Origin: Oryzias latipes
Taxonomy: Eukaryota; Chordata; Actinopteri; Beloniformes; Adrianichthyidae
Assembly: GCF_002234675.1 (NCBI RefSeq)
Contig: NC_019876.2
Location: 13,886,829 to 13,950,828, forward strand
DNA: 64,000 nt
Direction: 5' to 3'
The stretch's first letter is position 1; every line of letters starts with the position of its first letter. The notes beneath the pieces were generated by a model that saw only the letters and a list, made by a program, of their open reading frames with translations, made no database searches and was not told the origin of the DNA. Positions 26,801 through 41,800 of this stretch are shown in pieces. Both the position numbers and the translations under genes were made by a program.

Positions 26801-29800
26801 AAACAACAGCTGAAGGTACCTCACCTAAGGTTACAACAAGGATTAATACACCAAATACAACAACAATTAAAGCTATGTTTGAATCCTCAGCCACAACTAC
26901 AGAAAATGCTGCCACATTAACAACTGCTGCATCAACCTCATTTTTACCCGTTGAATCTTCACCTGAAATATTTGACAAAACAACTGTTTTACTCACTTCA
27001 CCAACAACAACTGCAGCCACTCAAACTTCAGGAACATTAGGAATTGCCACACCCAATATCCAAACAACAGCAGCAATAGGTACTTTATCTGTTGCAACAG
27101 AAAATGTTGCTACATTGACCACTGCGGCAAGAACTGCATTTAAGACTGTAGAACCAACAACTAAAATATTGGGCCAATCAACACTTGGATTCAGTTCAAG
27201 AATAACAGCTGAAGGTACCTCACCTATAGTAACAACAAGGATTAATACACCAACAAGTACAGGTATAATGGAGTCATCCATCACAACAGCAGAAAATGTT
27301 GCCACATCAACCACTGCATCAACCTATATTGAACCGGTAGAAACAACACCTGAAATATTTGAACAAACTACATTTGAAGTCAGTTCAACAACAGCTGAAG
27401 TTACTGTTACTCAGGAATCCTTAACGGCTTTAACACCTAATACAACAACAAGCAGAGCAACAATAACTTCGTCTGCTTCAAGAACAGAAAATCTTGCTAC
27501 ATTAATTACAGCTGCATCAACCACATTTGAACCTGTAGATACATCAACAGTTGTAAACAGTTCGAAAATAAAAGGTGAAAGTACCCCAACTACTGTTATA
27601 ACAGATATTTCCACAATCTATACAAGAACAAGAACAGCTTCATCTGTTTTATATTCTTCAACAGCAGAAGTTGTCACCACACCAACAACTTCTGCATCAA
27701 CCACATCCAGACCAATACAAACAAAAATTGTATTTGACCAAACCACAGGTGCAGTCACTTCTCTAACAACAGCTGAAGCTACCTCAAATACGGCTACATT
27801 AGTGACAACCACCCCTTATGAACCATCAAGGACAGCTACATCCGCTTCATCGACAACAACAGACAATGTTGCTACATTAAACACTCCTTTATCAACAATT
27901 CTTCCACGCACAAAAAAATCAACTGCATTTTTTGACCAAACAACTGTCGTTAGTTCTCCAACAACAGTTCTAACTACCTTTGTTACAGCAACATCAAGTC
28001 CAAGCACAACAAAACCCTCGACTGATGCAACAAAAGCTACATCCAGTTCCACAACTGAAGCGCAACATTTAACAAGCACTGTTGTGACAACCTTGACAAA
28101 ATTGACATCATCAACTGCATCAACAACTCCACTGACCTTCACGACCACATCAGTAACAACAACAACAAGAGTAAATAAAAATAAAAAGAGAGTAACCTTC
28201 AGATCAGATGGAGAGACATTCACAACTGATTTGCGGACTCCATCATCAAGAGCCTTTAAAGAGCGGGCTGACCTGATCACATCTAAAGTAAGTTTCCACT
28301 GTTTTCATTTTATTTAAAAATGCTTAACAAGGATTGGTATTTGTAATACAACAGCATGTTTTCCACTGATATTAAACTATGAAAAGATTTATGCTGAAAT
28401 ACTACTTTTGAACTAGAAAAATGTTTTATGGTGAGCTGTCAAACATTATTAATGCAAAACGGAAAATTACAAGAGAAATCATTTTGAAACAGTTTTTCTC
28501 AAGAAAATTGTCATGTTTAATATGAGTATTCCATTTTTTTTCAAAAGTACATACATTTAAAATCTGATTGCTAGATAAAACATCTTTTTGCGGTCTAAAA
28601 CGGAGATTTCATTAAAAGGCTTGTGTTGCAATTGTACATTATTCTATAAGTTGAAAGTTCTTTATAAGATTCCCCTTGATTTACTAAATTCATCTACATT
28701 TCCTGAATCATAGGAACATTGATCTTTTTTTAAATCACTTTAATGCATATAAGATCTGACTGCATGGAGGATACAATGACAGGCATAATTTCTGCTCAAT
28801 AAAAAAACACTGCTCACTTGAAAGGCAAGCCCTGATTTTGCAAATCAGACATTTTGAAGGTGTAGAGCAGGGGTCGGGAACCTATGGCTCGCGAGCCAAA
28901 TATGGCTCTTTTGATGGTCACATCTGGCTCGCAGACAAATCTTTAATTATAAAATCTTTTTTTCATTAGACCAGTCCTTCTCAGGCGCGATGCGATGCCA
29001 GAGGGGCGCGCAGTAGTATCGGTGCTTGCAGAAAAAAATTCTGCACCAGCACTATCAGTCTACTATTATCGATTATTTCACAAAGTTTGTACCAACCGGA
29101 AACCTGTCAATTGCCGTGCCTGCAACTGCGCGCTCCCGTCTCTGAAAAAGAGTGCACATTTGCAGGCACGGGATATGTGAGGAAGAAGGTGGGGGGGGGG
29201 GGGTAGTGGGCAAGTTGTCATAACTTAAAACGCACAACCCGTCACTCACTGCAGCGTGAGTGTGTGTTTGGCTCCACCTATGCATGTGAGCAGTCTTTCT
29301 CACATCTAAAGAACATTAAGACCAACCTAACATCACGTTTATTGGATGGAAGTCACAACGCCTGCATGAAGCTTAAACTCACCACATATCAACCAGACTA
29401 GAGCATCAGCAGAACCACCACGCAGCACCTGAAGTAAAATTTATGCTAAGAAATACTCATCCTTTATTAGCAACAGCATAACAATCTTATTAAAAAGAAT
29501 CCACAGACTTATTGTACTTTAAAAGTATTAAATTAAATCAAATGCACACAGTCACTTGTATATTTAGTTTCAAACTTATTGTAGTGGACTGAGTTCAACT
29601 GGGTGGCTGTTGGGTCGCATTATATGTTTCGGAGTTCATGGAACGAATAATACAGAGATCTGATTGGCCTCAGTTCTGTCGCTCGGCCTGTCATTAGAGA
29701 GTTTGGACCAGTGGGGTTCAGCTATGGGCCGAATAAGGGAAATAGGAGGGCTGATGCAGGAGGAGGGAATATTAAGTTGCGCAAAGCGCTCTCTCTCGGC

Positions 29801-32800
29801 GGGAGAGATTCAAGAGTTGCTGAATCAATTGTACGGCGTTTGTTGCGGTCTACAGTAACCAGAATAAAGAACCCTCAAAGGGGTTAATTCTCCGTGCCTC
29901 AGTGTGGGAAAGGGACACTACAGTATTGTATGGCTATATTGAAATCACATTTATAAATATGTGGCGTTTATGGCTCTCTCGGCCAAAAAGGTTCCCGACC
30001 CCTGGTGTAGAGGATGCATGTCACACCACTAAATACATAAAACATAAAACAAAAAGTTTAACAAGTTGGAGAAAAAGTATGGTGGAGTCAAACTCTTCAA
30101 AGACGATCAAGTTAAAACTCAAGTGTTTTTAATTTATGGATAATTACATGTTATTTTCTTTCAACAGTTTGAGCCATTCTTTAGACGGGCTTTTACCTCG
30201 TTCATCGACATAATAGTGATATTCTTCAGGTATATGCACAATTTTTTGTTTTTTCTCTAAAACAAAACCTTCGTTTTTAAACTTTAAAAGCTTTTCCTCA
30301 TAACTTTATTTGTATTACTTTTGCAGCAAGGGGTCGATTGTCAACACCATGGAAGTGGCATTTATTTCAACATCTGTTCCAAACAACACAGATATAATTA
30401 ATGTCCTAATTGATGCTGCATCAAATATAACAGAATTCAACATTTCCATTGACTCCATCACTGTGGATGATAAATGTAAGATATGTCATTTTTTGTTAAT
30501 GTAAAATTAAATTGGGCTTTATATTTATAAAATAATATTAATATTTTTTTCTTTAGATGACATATCTGCCACTGCACCATCTACAGCAATGACAGAGATG
30601 ACCACACCTTATAAACAAGAAAGCAAAGAAACAATAAATCCATCTGCTCCAAGAACAGAAAATGTTGCATCAGTAACCACTACTTCATCCAACACATTTG
30701 AACTGGTACAAACAACTCCTGCAATATTTGAGCAATCAACACATTTAGTCACTTCTTCAACTACAGCTGAAGGTACATCATCTACAGCAACAACAGGTAG
30801 GATGTCACCTTATAAAACAGAAAGCACAGAAGCAATACTTTCATCTACTCCAACTACAGCAAATGTTGCGACAGTATCCACTACTTCATCAACCACATTT
30901 GAACTGGTTGAAACAACACCTGCAAGATTTGAGCAATCAACACATTTAGTCACTTCTTCAACTACAGCAGAAGCTACACCATCTACAGCAACAACAGAGA
31001 TGACCACACCTTATAAACAAGAAAGTACAGAAACAATACTTTCATCTACTTCAACAACAGAAAATGTTGCTACAACGACCACACCTTATATACCAGAAAG
31101 CACAGAACCAATACTTTCATTTATTCCAACAACAGAAAATGTTCCTACAGCAACCACTTCTTTATCAACCATATTTGTACCTTTAGAAACAAAGCCTGCA
31201 ATATTTGAACAAACAACATTCTTAGTCACGTCGTCAACTACAGCTGAAGCTACACCATCTACAGCAACAACAGAGATTACCACACCTTATAAACCAGAAA
31301 GCACAGAAGAAATACTTTCATCTACTCCAACTACAGCAAATGTTGCAACAGCAACCACTTCTTCATCGACCATATTTGTACCTGTAGACACAACTACTGC
31401 AAAATTTAAACAATCAACACATTTAGTCACTTCTTCAACTACAGCTGAAGCCACATCATCCACAGCAAAAACAGAGATGACCACACCTTCTAAACCAGAA
31501 AGCACAGAAACAATACTTTCATCTACTCCAACTACAGCAAATGTTGCAACAGTATCCACTTTTTCATCAACCAATTTGGAATATTTAGAAACAACGCCTG
31601 CAATATTTGTACAACCAACATTCTTCGTCACTTCTTCAAATACAGCTGAAGCTACATCATCTACAGCAACCACAGAGAAGACCACACCTTATATACCAGA
31701 AAGCACAGAGACAATACTTTCATCTACTCCAACTACAGAAAATGTTGCATCAGAAACCACTTCTTCATCAACAAATTTGGAATCTTTAGAAACAACGCCT
31801 GCATTATTTGAACAAACAACATTCTTCGTCACTTCTTCAAATACAGCTAAAGCTACATCATCTACAGCCACCACAGAGAAGACCACAGCTTATATACCAG
31901 AAAGCACAGAAACAATACTTTCATCTACTCCAACTACAGCAAATGTTGCGACAGTATCCACTACTTCATCAACCACATTTGAACTGGTAGAAACAACTCC
32001 TGCAATATTTGAACAAACAACACATTTAATCACTTCTTCAACTACAGCTGAAGCCACATCATCTACAGCAAAAACAGAGATGACCACACCTTCTAAACCA
32101 GAAAGCACAGAAACAATACTTTCATCTACTTCAACTACAGCAAATGTTGCAACAGTATCCACTTTTTCATCAACCAATTTGGAACCTTTAGAAACAACGC
32201 ATGCAATATTTGTACAACCAACATTCTTCGTCACTTCTTCAAATACAGCTGAAGCTACATCATCTACAGCAACAACAGAGAAGACCCCACCTTATATTCC
32301 AGAAAGCACAGAAACAATATTTTCATCTACTCCAACTACAGCCAATGCTGCAACAGCAACCACTTCTTCATCAACCATATTTGTACCTGTAGAAACAACT
32401 ACTGCAAGATTTAAACAATCAACACATTTAGTCACTTCTTCAACTACAGCTGAAGCTACATCATCTACAGCAACAACAGAGAAGACCACACCTTATAAAC
32501 CAGAAAGCACAGAAGCAATACTTTCATCTACTCCAACTACAGCAAATGTTGCGACAGTATCCACTACTTCATCAACCACATTTGAACTGGTAGAAACAAC
32601 TCCTGCAAGATTTGAGCAATCAACACATTTAGTCACTTCTTCAACTACAGCAGAAGCTACACCATCTTCAACAACCACAGAGAAGACCACACCTTATATA
32701 CCAGAAAGCACAGAAACAATGCTTTCAACTACTCAAACAACAGCAAATGTTGCTTCAGCAAGCACTTCTTCATCAACCAATTTGGAATCTTTAGAAACAA

Positions 32801-35800
32801 CGCCTGCAAAATTTAAACAAACAACATTCTTTGCCACTTCTTCAAATACAGCTGAAGCTACATCATCTACAGCAACCACAGAGAAGACCACACCTTATAT
32901 ACCAGAAAGCACAGAAACAATGCTTTCAACCACTCCAACAACAGAAAATGTTGCATCAGAAACTCCTTCTTCATCAACCAATTTAGAATCTTTAGAAACA
33001 AGACCTCCAATATTTGAGCAAACAACATATTTAGTCACTTCTTCAACTACAGCTGAAGCTACATCATCTACAGCAACGAAAGAGAAGACCACACCTTATA
33101 AGCCAGAAAGTACAGAAACAATACTTTCATCTACTCCAGCAACAGAAAATGTTGCATCAGAAACCACTTCTTCATCAACCAATTTGGAATCTTTAAAAAC
33201 AACGCCTGCAATATTTGAACAAACAACATTATTCGTCACTTCTTCAACTAGAGCTGAAGCAACATCATCTACAGCAACAACAAAAAAGACCACACCTTAT
33301 ATACCGGATAGCACAGAGACAATACTTTCATCTACAGCAACAACAGAGATGACCACACTTTATAAACCAGAAAGCACAGAAATAATACTTTCATCTACTC
33401 CAACAACAGAAAATGTTGCGACAGCAACCACTACTTCATCAACCACATTTGAACCTTTAGAAACAACTCCAGCATTATTTGAACAAACAACAAACTTAGT
33501 CACTTCTTCAACTACAGCCGAAGCCACATCATCAACAGCAACAACAGAGAACACCACACCTTCTAAACCAGAAAGCACAGAAACAATACTTTCATTTATT
33601 CCAACTACAGAAAATGTTGTATCAGCAACCACTTCTTCATCAACCAATTTGGAATCTTTAGAAACAACGCCTGCAATATTTAAACAAACAACATTCTTCG
33701 TCACTTCTTCAAATACAGCTGAAGCTACATCGTCTACAGCAGCGAAAGAGAAGACTACACGTTATAAGACAGAAAGTACAGAAACAATACTTTCATCTAA
33801 TCCAGCAACAGAAAATGTTGCATCAGCAACCACTTCTTCATCAACCAATTTGGAATCTTTAAAAACAACGCCTGCAATATTTGAACAAACAACATTATTC
33901 GTCACTTCTTCAACTAGAGCTGAAGCAACATCATCTACAGCAACAACAAAAAAGACCACACCTTATATACCGGATAGCACAGAGACAAAACTTTCACATA
34001 CTTCAACAACAGAAGATGTTGCAACAGCAACCACTAATTCATCAACCACATTTGAACCTTTAGAAACAACTCCTTCAATATTTGAACAAACAACATTCTT
34101 AGTCACTTCTTCAACTACACCTGAAGCTACATCAACTACAGCAACAACAGAGATGACCACACCTTATAAACAAGAAAGCACAGAAGCAATACTTTCAACT
34201 ACTCCAACTACAGAAAATGTTACAACAGCAACGACATCTTCATCAACCAGATTTGTACCTGTAGAAACAACTAATGCAATATTTGAACAAACAACACATT
34301 TAGTCACTTCTTCTACTACAGCTGAAGCTACATCATCTACATCAACAACAGGGAAGACCACAACTTATATACCAGAAAGCACAGAGACAATACTTTCATC
34401 TACTCCAACTACAGAAAATGTTGCAACAGCAACCACTTCTTCATCAACCAAAGTCAAACTGGTAGAAACAACGCCTGCAATATTTGAACAAACAACATTC
34501 TTCGTCACTTCTTCAAATACAGCTGAAGCTACATCATCTACAGAAACCACAGAGAAGACCACACCTTATATATCAGAAAGCACAGAAACAATATTTTCAT
34601 CTACTCCAATTACAGAAAATGTTGCAACAGCAGCCACTTCTTTATCAACCATATTTGTACCTGTAGAAACAACTAATGCAATATTTGAACAAACAACACA
34701 TTTAGTCACTTCTTCTACTACAGCTGAAGCTACATCATCTACAGCAACCACAGAGAATACCACACCTTATATACCAGAAAGCACAGAAACAATGCTTTCA
34801 ACTACTCAAACAACAGCAAATGTTGCAACAATATCCACTTTTTCATCAACCAATTTGGAATCTTTAGAAACAACGCCTGCAATATTTGAACAAACAACAT
34901 TCTTCGTCACTTCTTCAAATACAGCTGAAGCTACATTATCTACAGAAACCACAGAGACGACCACACCTTATAAACAAGAAAGCACAGAGTCAATACTTTC
35001 ATCCACTCCAATTACAGAAAATGTTGCAACAGCAGCCACTTCTTCATCAACCATATTTGTACCTGTAGAAACAACTACTGTAAGATTTGAACAAACAACA
35101 CATTTAGTCACTTCTTCAACTACAGCTGAAGCTACATCATCTACAGCAACAACAAAAAAGACCACACCTTATATACCGGATAGCACAGAGACAATACTTT
35201 CATCTACTTCAACAACAGAAGATGTTGCAACAGCAACCACTACTTCATCAACCACATTTGAACCTTTAGAAACAACTCCTTCAATATTTGAACAAACAAC
35301 ATTCTTAGTCACTTCTTCAACTACACCTGAAGCTACATCAACTACAGCAACAACAGAGATGACCACACCTTATAAACAAGAAAGCACAGAAGCAATACTT
35401 TCAACTACTCCAACTACAGAAAATGTTGCAACAGTAACCACTTCTTCATCAACCAAAGTCAAACTGGTAGAAACAACGCCTGCAATATTTGAACAAACAA
35501 CATTCTTCGTCACTTCTTCAAATACAGCTGAAGCTACATCATCTACAGAAACCACAGAGAAGACCACACCTTATATATCAGAAAGCACAGAAACAATATT
35601 TTCATCTACTCCAACTACACCCAATGTTGAAACAGCAACCACGTCTTCATCAACCATATTTGTACCTGTAGAAACAACTACTGCAAGATTTAAACAATCA
35701 ACACATTTAGTCACTTCTTCAACTACAGCTGAAGCTACATCATCTACAGCAACAACAGGGAAGACCACACCTTATATACCAGAAAGCACAGAAACAATAC

Positions 35801-38800
35801 TTACATCTACTCCAACAACAGAAAATGTTGCGAAAGCAACCACTACTTCATCAACCATATTTGTACATGCAGAGACATCTCCTGCAATATTTGAGCAATC
35901 AACACATTTAGTCACTTCTTTAACTACAGCTGAAGCTACATCATCTACAGAAACCACAGAGAATACCACACCTTATATACCAGAAAGCACAGAAACAATA
36001 TTTTCATCTATTTCAACTACAGCAAATGTTGCAACAATATCCACTTTTTCATCAACCAATTTGGAATCTTTCGAAACAACGCCTGCAATATTTGAACAAA
36101 CAACATTCTTCGTCACTTCTTCAAATACAGCTGAAGCTACATTATCTACAGAAACCACAGAGACGACCACACCTTATAAACAAGAAAGCACAGAGTCAAT
36201 ACTTTCATCCACTCCAATTACAGAAAATGTTGCAACAGCAACCACTTCTTCATCAACCATATTTGTACCTGTAGACACAACTACTGCAAAATTTAAACAA
36301 TCAACACATTTAGTCACTTCTTCAACTACAGCTGAAGCCACATCATCCACAGCAAAAACAGAGATGACCACACCTTCTAAACCAGAAAGCACAGAAACAA
36401 TACTTTCATCTACTCCAACTACAGCAAATGTTGCAACAGTATCCACTTTTTCATCAACCAATTTGGAATATTTAGAAACAACGCCTGCAATATTTGTACA
36501 ACCAACATTCTTCGTCACTTCTTCAAATACAGCTGAAGCTACATCATCTACAGCAACCACAGAGAAGACCACACCTTATATACCAGAAAGCACAGAGACA
36601 ATACTTTCATCTACTCCAACTACAGAAAATGTTGCATCAGAAACCACTTCTTCATCAACAAATTTGGAATCTTTAGAAACAACGCCTGCATTATTTGAAC
36701 AAACAACATTCTTCGTCACTTCTTCAAATACAGCTAAAGCTACATCATCTACAGCCACCACAGAGAAGACCACAGCTTATATACCAGAAAGCACAGAAAC
36801 AATACTTTCATCTACTCCAACTACAGCAAATGTTGCGACAGTATCCACTACTTCATCAACCACATTTGAACTGGTTGAAACAACACCTGCAAGATTTGAG
36901 CAATCAACACATTTAGTCACTTCTTCGACTACAGCAGAAGCTACAGCAACAACAGAGATGACCACACCTTATAAACAAGAAAGTACAGAAACAATACTTT
37001 CATCTACTTCAACAACAGAAAATGTTGCTACAACGACCACACCTTATATACCAGAAAGCACAGAACCAATACTTTCATTTACTCCAACAACAGAAAATCT
37101 TCCTACAGCAACCACTTCTTTATCAACCATATTTGTACCTTTAGAAACAAAGCCTGAAATATTTGAACAAACAACATTCTTAGTCACTTCGTTAACTACA
37201 GCTGAAGCTACACCATCTACAGCAACCACAGAGAAGACCACACCTTATATACCAGAAAGCACAGAAGAAATACTTTCATCTACTCCAACTACAGCAAATG
37301 TTGCGACAGTATCCACTACTTCATCAACCACATTTGAACTGGTAGAAACAACTCCTGCATTATTTGAACAAACAACACATTTAATCACTTCTTCAACTAC
37401 AGCTGAAGCCACATCATCTACAGCAAAAACAGAGATGACCACACCTTCTAAACCAGAAAGCACAGAAACAATACTTTCATCTACTTCAACTACAGCAAAT
37501 GTTGCAACAGTATCCACTTTTTCATCAACCAATTTGGAACCTTTAGAAACAACGCATGCAATATTTGTACAACCAACATTCTTCGTCACTTCTTCAAATA
37601 CAGCTGAAGCTACATCATCTACAGCAACAACAGAGAAGACCCCACCTTATATTCCAGAAAGCACAGAAACAATATTTTCATCTACTCCAACTAAAGCCAA
37701 TGCTGCAACAGCAACCACTTCTTCATCAACCATATTTGTACCTGTAGAAACAACTACTGCAAGATTTAAACAATCAACACATTTAGTCACTTCTTCAACT
37801 ACAGCTGAAGCTACATCATCTACAGCAACAACAGAGAAGACCACACCTTATAAACCAGAAAGCACAGAAGCAATACTTTCATCTACTCCAACTACAGCAA
37901 ATGTTGCGACAGTATCCACTACTTCATCAACCACATTTGAACTGGTAGAAACAACTCCTGCAAGATTTGAGCAATCAACACATTTAGTCACTTCTTCAAC
38001 TACACCAGAAGCTACACCATCTTCAACAACCACAGAGAAGACCACACCTTATATACCAGAAAGCACAGAAACAATGCTTTCAACTACTCAAACAACAGCA
38101 AATGTTGCTTCAGCAAGCACTTCTTCATCAACCAATTTGGAATCTTTAGAAACAACGCCTGCAAAATTTAAACAAACAACATTCTTAGTCACTTCTTCAA
38201 CTACACCTGAAGCTACATCAACTACAGCAACAACAGAGATGACCACACCTTATAAACAAGAAAGCACAGAAGCAATACTTTCAACTACTCCAACTACAGA
38301 AAATGTTGCAACAGTAACCACTTCTTCATCAACCAAAGTCAAACTGGTAGAAACAACGCCTGCAATATTTGAACAAACAACATTCTTCGTCACTTCTTCA
38401 AATACAGCTGAAGCTACATCATCTACAGAAACCACAGAGAAGACCACACCTTATATATCAGAAAGCACAGAAACAATATTTTCATCTACTCCAACTACAC
38501 CCAATGTTGAAACAGCAACCACGTCTTCATCAACCATATTTGTACCTGTAGAAACAACTACTGCAAGATTTAAACAATCAACACATTTAGTCACTTCTTC
38601 AACTACAGCTGAAGCTACATCATCTACAGCAACAACAGGGAAGACCACACCTTATATACCAGAAAGCACAGAAACAATACTTACATCTACTCCAACAACA
38701 GAAAATGTTGCGAAAGCAACCACTACTTCATCAACCATATTTGTACATGCAGAGACATCTCCTGCAATATTTGAGCAATCAACACATTTAGTCACTTCTT

Positions 38801-41800
38801 TAACTACAGCTGAAGCTACATCATCTACAGAAACCACAGAGAATACCACACCTTATATACCAGAAAGCACAGAAACAATATTTTCATCTATTTCAACTAC
38901 AGCAAATGTTGCAACAATATCCACTTTTTCATCAACCAATTTGGAATCTTTCGAAACAACGCCTGCAATATTTGAACAAACAACATTCTTCGTCACTTCT
39001 TCAAATACAGCTGAAGCTACATTATCTACAGAAACCACAGAGACGACCACACCTTATAAACAAGAAAGCACAGAGTCAATACTTTCATCCACTCCAATTA
39101 CAGAAAATGTTGCAACAGCAACCACTTCTTCATCAACCATATTTGTACCTGTAGACACAACTACTGCAAAATTTAAACAATCAACACATTTAGTCACTTC
39201 TTCAACTACAGCTGAAGCCACATCATCCACAGCAAAAACAGAGATGACCACACCTTCTAAACCAGAAAGCACAGAAACAATACTTTCATCTACTCCAACT
39301 ACAGCAAATGTTGCAACAGTATCCACTTTTTCATCAACCAATTTGGAATATTTAGAAACAACGCCTGCAATATTTGTACAACCAACATTCTTCGTCACTT
39401 CTTCAAATACAGCTGAAGCTACATCATCTACAGCAACCACAGAGAAGACCACACCTTATATACCAGAAAGCACAGAGACAATACTTTCATCTACTCCAAC
39501 TACAGAAAATGTTGCATCAGAAACCACTTCTTCATCAACAAATTTGGAATCTTTAGAAACAACGCCTGCATTATTTGAACAAACAACATTCTTCGTCACT
39601 TCTTCAAATACAGCTAAAGCTACATCATCTACAGCCACCACAGAGAAGACCACAGCTTATATACCAGAAAGCACAGAAACAATACTTTCATCTACTCCAA
39701 CTACAGCAAATGTTGCGACAGTATCCACTACTTCATCAACCACATTTGAACTGGTTGAAACAACACCTGCAAGATTTGAGCAATCAACACATTTAGTCAC
39801 TTCTTCGACTACAGCAGAAGCTACAGCAACAACAGAGATGACCACACCTTATAAACAAGAAAGTACAGAAACAATACTTTCATCTACTTCAACAACAGAA
39901 AATGTTGCTACAACGACCACACCTTATATACCAGAAAGCACAGAACCAATACTTTCATTTACTCCAACAACAGAAAATCTTCCTACAGCAACCACTTCTT
40001 TATCAACCATATTTGTACCTTTAGAAACAAAGCCTGCAATATTTGAACAAACAACATTCTTAGTCACTTCGTTAACTACAGCTGAAGCTACACCATCTAC
40101 AGCAACCACAGAGAAGACCACACCTTATATACCAGAAAGCACAGAAGAAATACTTTCATCTACTCCAACTACAGCAAATGTTGCGACAGTATCCACTACT
40201 TCATCAACCACATTTGAACTGGTAGAAACAACTCCTGCATTATTTGAACAAACAACACATTTAATCACTTCTTCAACTACAGCTGAAGCCACATCATCTA
40301 CAGCAAAAACAGAGATGACCACACCTTATATACCAGAAAGCACAGAAACAATACTTTCATCTACTTCAACTACAGCAAATGTTGCAACAGTATCCACTTT
40401 TTCATCAACCAATTTGGAACCTTTAGAAACAACGCATGCAATATTTGTACAACCAACATTCTTCGTCACTTCTTCAAATACAGCTGAAGCTACATCATCT
40501 ACAGCAACAACAGAGAAGACCCCACCTTATATTCCAGAAAGCACAGAAACAATATTTTCATCTACTCCAACTACAGCCAATGCTGCAACAGCAACCACTT
40601 CTTCATCAACCATATTTGTACCTGTAGAAACAACTACTGCAAGATTTAAACAATCAACACATTTAGTCACTTCTTCAACTACAGCTGAAGCTACATCATC
40701 TACAGCAACAACAGAGAAGACCACACCTTATAAACCAGAAAGCACAGAAGCAATACTTTCATCTACTCCAACTACAGCAAATGTTGCGACAGTATCCACT
40801 ACTTCATCAACCACATTTGAACTGGTAGAAACAACTCCTGCAAGATTTGAGCAATCAACACATTTAGTCACTTCTTCAACTACAGCAGAAGCTACACCAT
40901 CTTCAACAACCACAGAGAAGACCACACCTTATATACCAGAAAGCACAGAAACAATGCTTTCAACTACTCAAACAACAGCAAATGTTGCTTCAGCAAGCAC
41001 TTCTTCATCAACCAATTTGGAATCTTTAGAAACAACGCCTGCAAAATTTAAACAAACAACATTCTTTGCCACTTCTTCAAATACAGCTGAAGCTACATCA
41101 TCTACGGCAACCACAGAGAAGACCACACCTTATATACCAGAAAGCACAGAAACAATGCTTTCAACCACTCCAACAACAGAAAATGTTGCATTAGAAACTC
41201 CTTCTTCATCAACCAATTTAGAATCTTTAGAAACAAGACCTCCAATATTTGAGCAAACAACATATTTAGTCACTTCTTCAACTACAGCTGAAGCTACATC
41301 ATCTACAGCAACGAAAGAGAAGACCACACCTTATAAGCCAGAAAGTACAGAAACAATACTTTCATCTACTCCAGCAACAGAAAATGTTGCATCAGAAACC
41401 ACTTCTTCATCAACCAATTTGGAATCTTTAAAAACAACGCCTGCAATATTTGAACAAACAACATTATTCGTCACTTCTTCAACTAGAGCTGAAGCAACAT
41501 CATCTACAGCAACAACAAAAAAGACCACACCTTATATACCGGATAGCACAGAGACAATACTTTCATCTACTTCAACAACAGAAGATGTTGCAACAGCAAC
41601 CACTACTTCATCAACCACATTTGAACCTTTAGAAACAACTCCTTTAATATTTGAACAAACAACATTCTTAGTCACTTCTTCAACTACAGCTGGAGCTACA
41701 TCATCTACAGCAACGAAAGAGAAGACCACACCTTATAAACCAGAAAGCACAGAAACAATACTTTCATCTACTCCAACAACAGAAAATGTTGCGACAGCAA

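Larger units (their letters stand above)
28868..30004 (+). mobile_element. hAT DNA transposon, duplicate copy
   Basis: Same 16-bp terminal inverted repeats and the same GTGTAGAG flanks (28860-28867 and 30005-30012) as the copy at 11686. Identical flanking duplication and internal LTR show that it was copied with the segment, not inserted independently. Confidence 0.92.
28288..30167 (+). other. Intron 3a (1,880 bp) carrying hAT plus nested LTR
   Basis: Near-identical duplicate of intron 2a with the same donor gtaagt and acceptor ttcaacag. Outside the transposon nothing gene-like is seen. Confidence 0.85.
28189..30475 (+). other. SEA domain 3
   Basis: Assembled from 28189-28287, 30168-30229 and 30327-30475. 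It equals SEA-2 apart from L-I-D-A-A-S in place of L-V-D-A-A-S. The G-S-I-V motif is intact. Confidence 0.85.
26250..30840 (+). repeat. Segmental duplication, copy 2 (partner about 9070-13660)
   Basis: It has the same order as copy 1: exon tail, intron with hAT and nested LTR, two SEA exons, first units of the next giant exon. Scattered single-base changes are visible, including one in the hATC remnant (E to K) and a one-base shorter G run. Confidence 0.85.
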
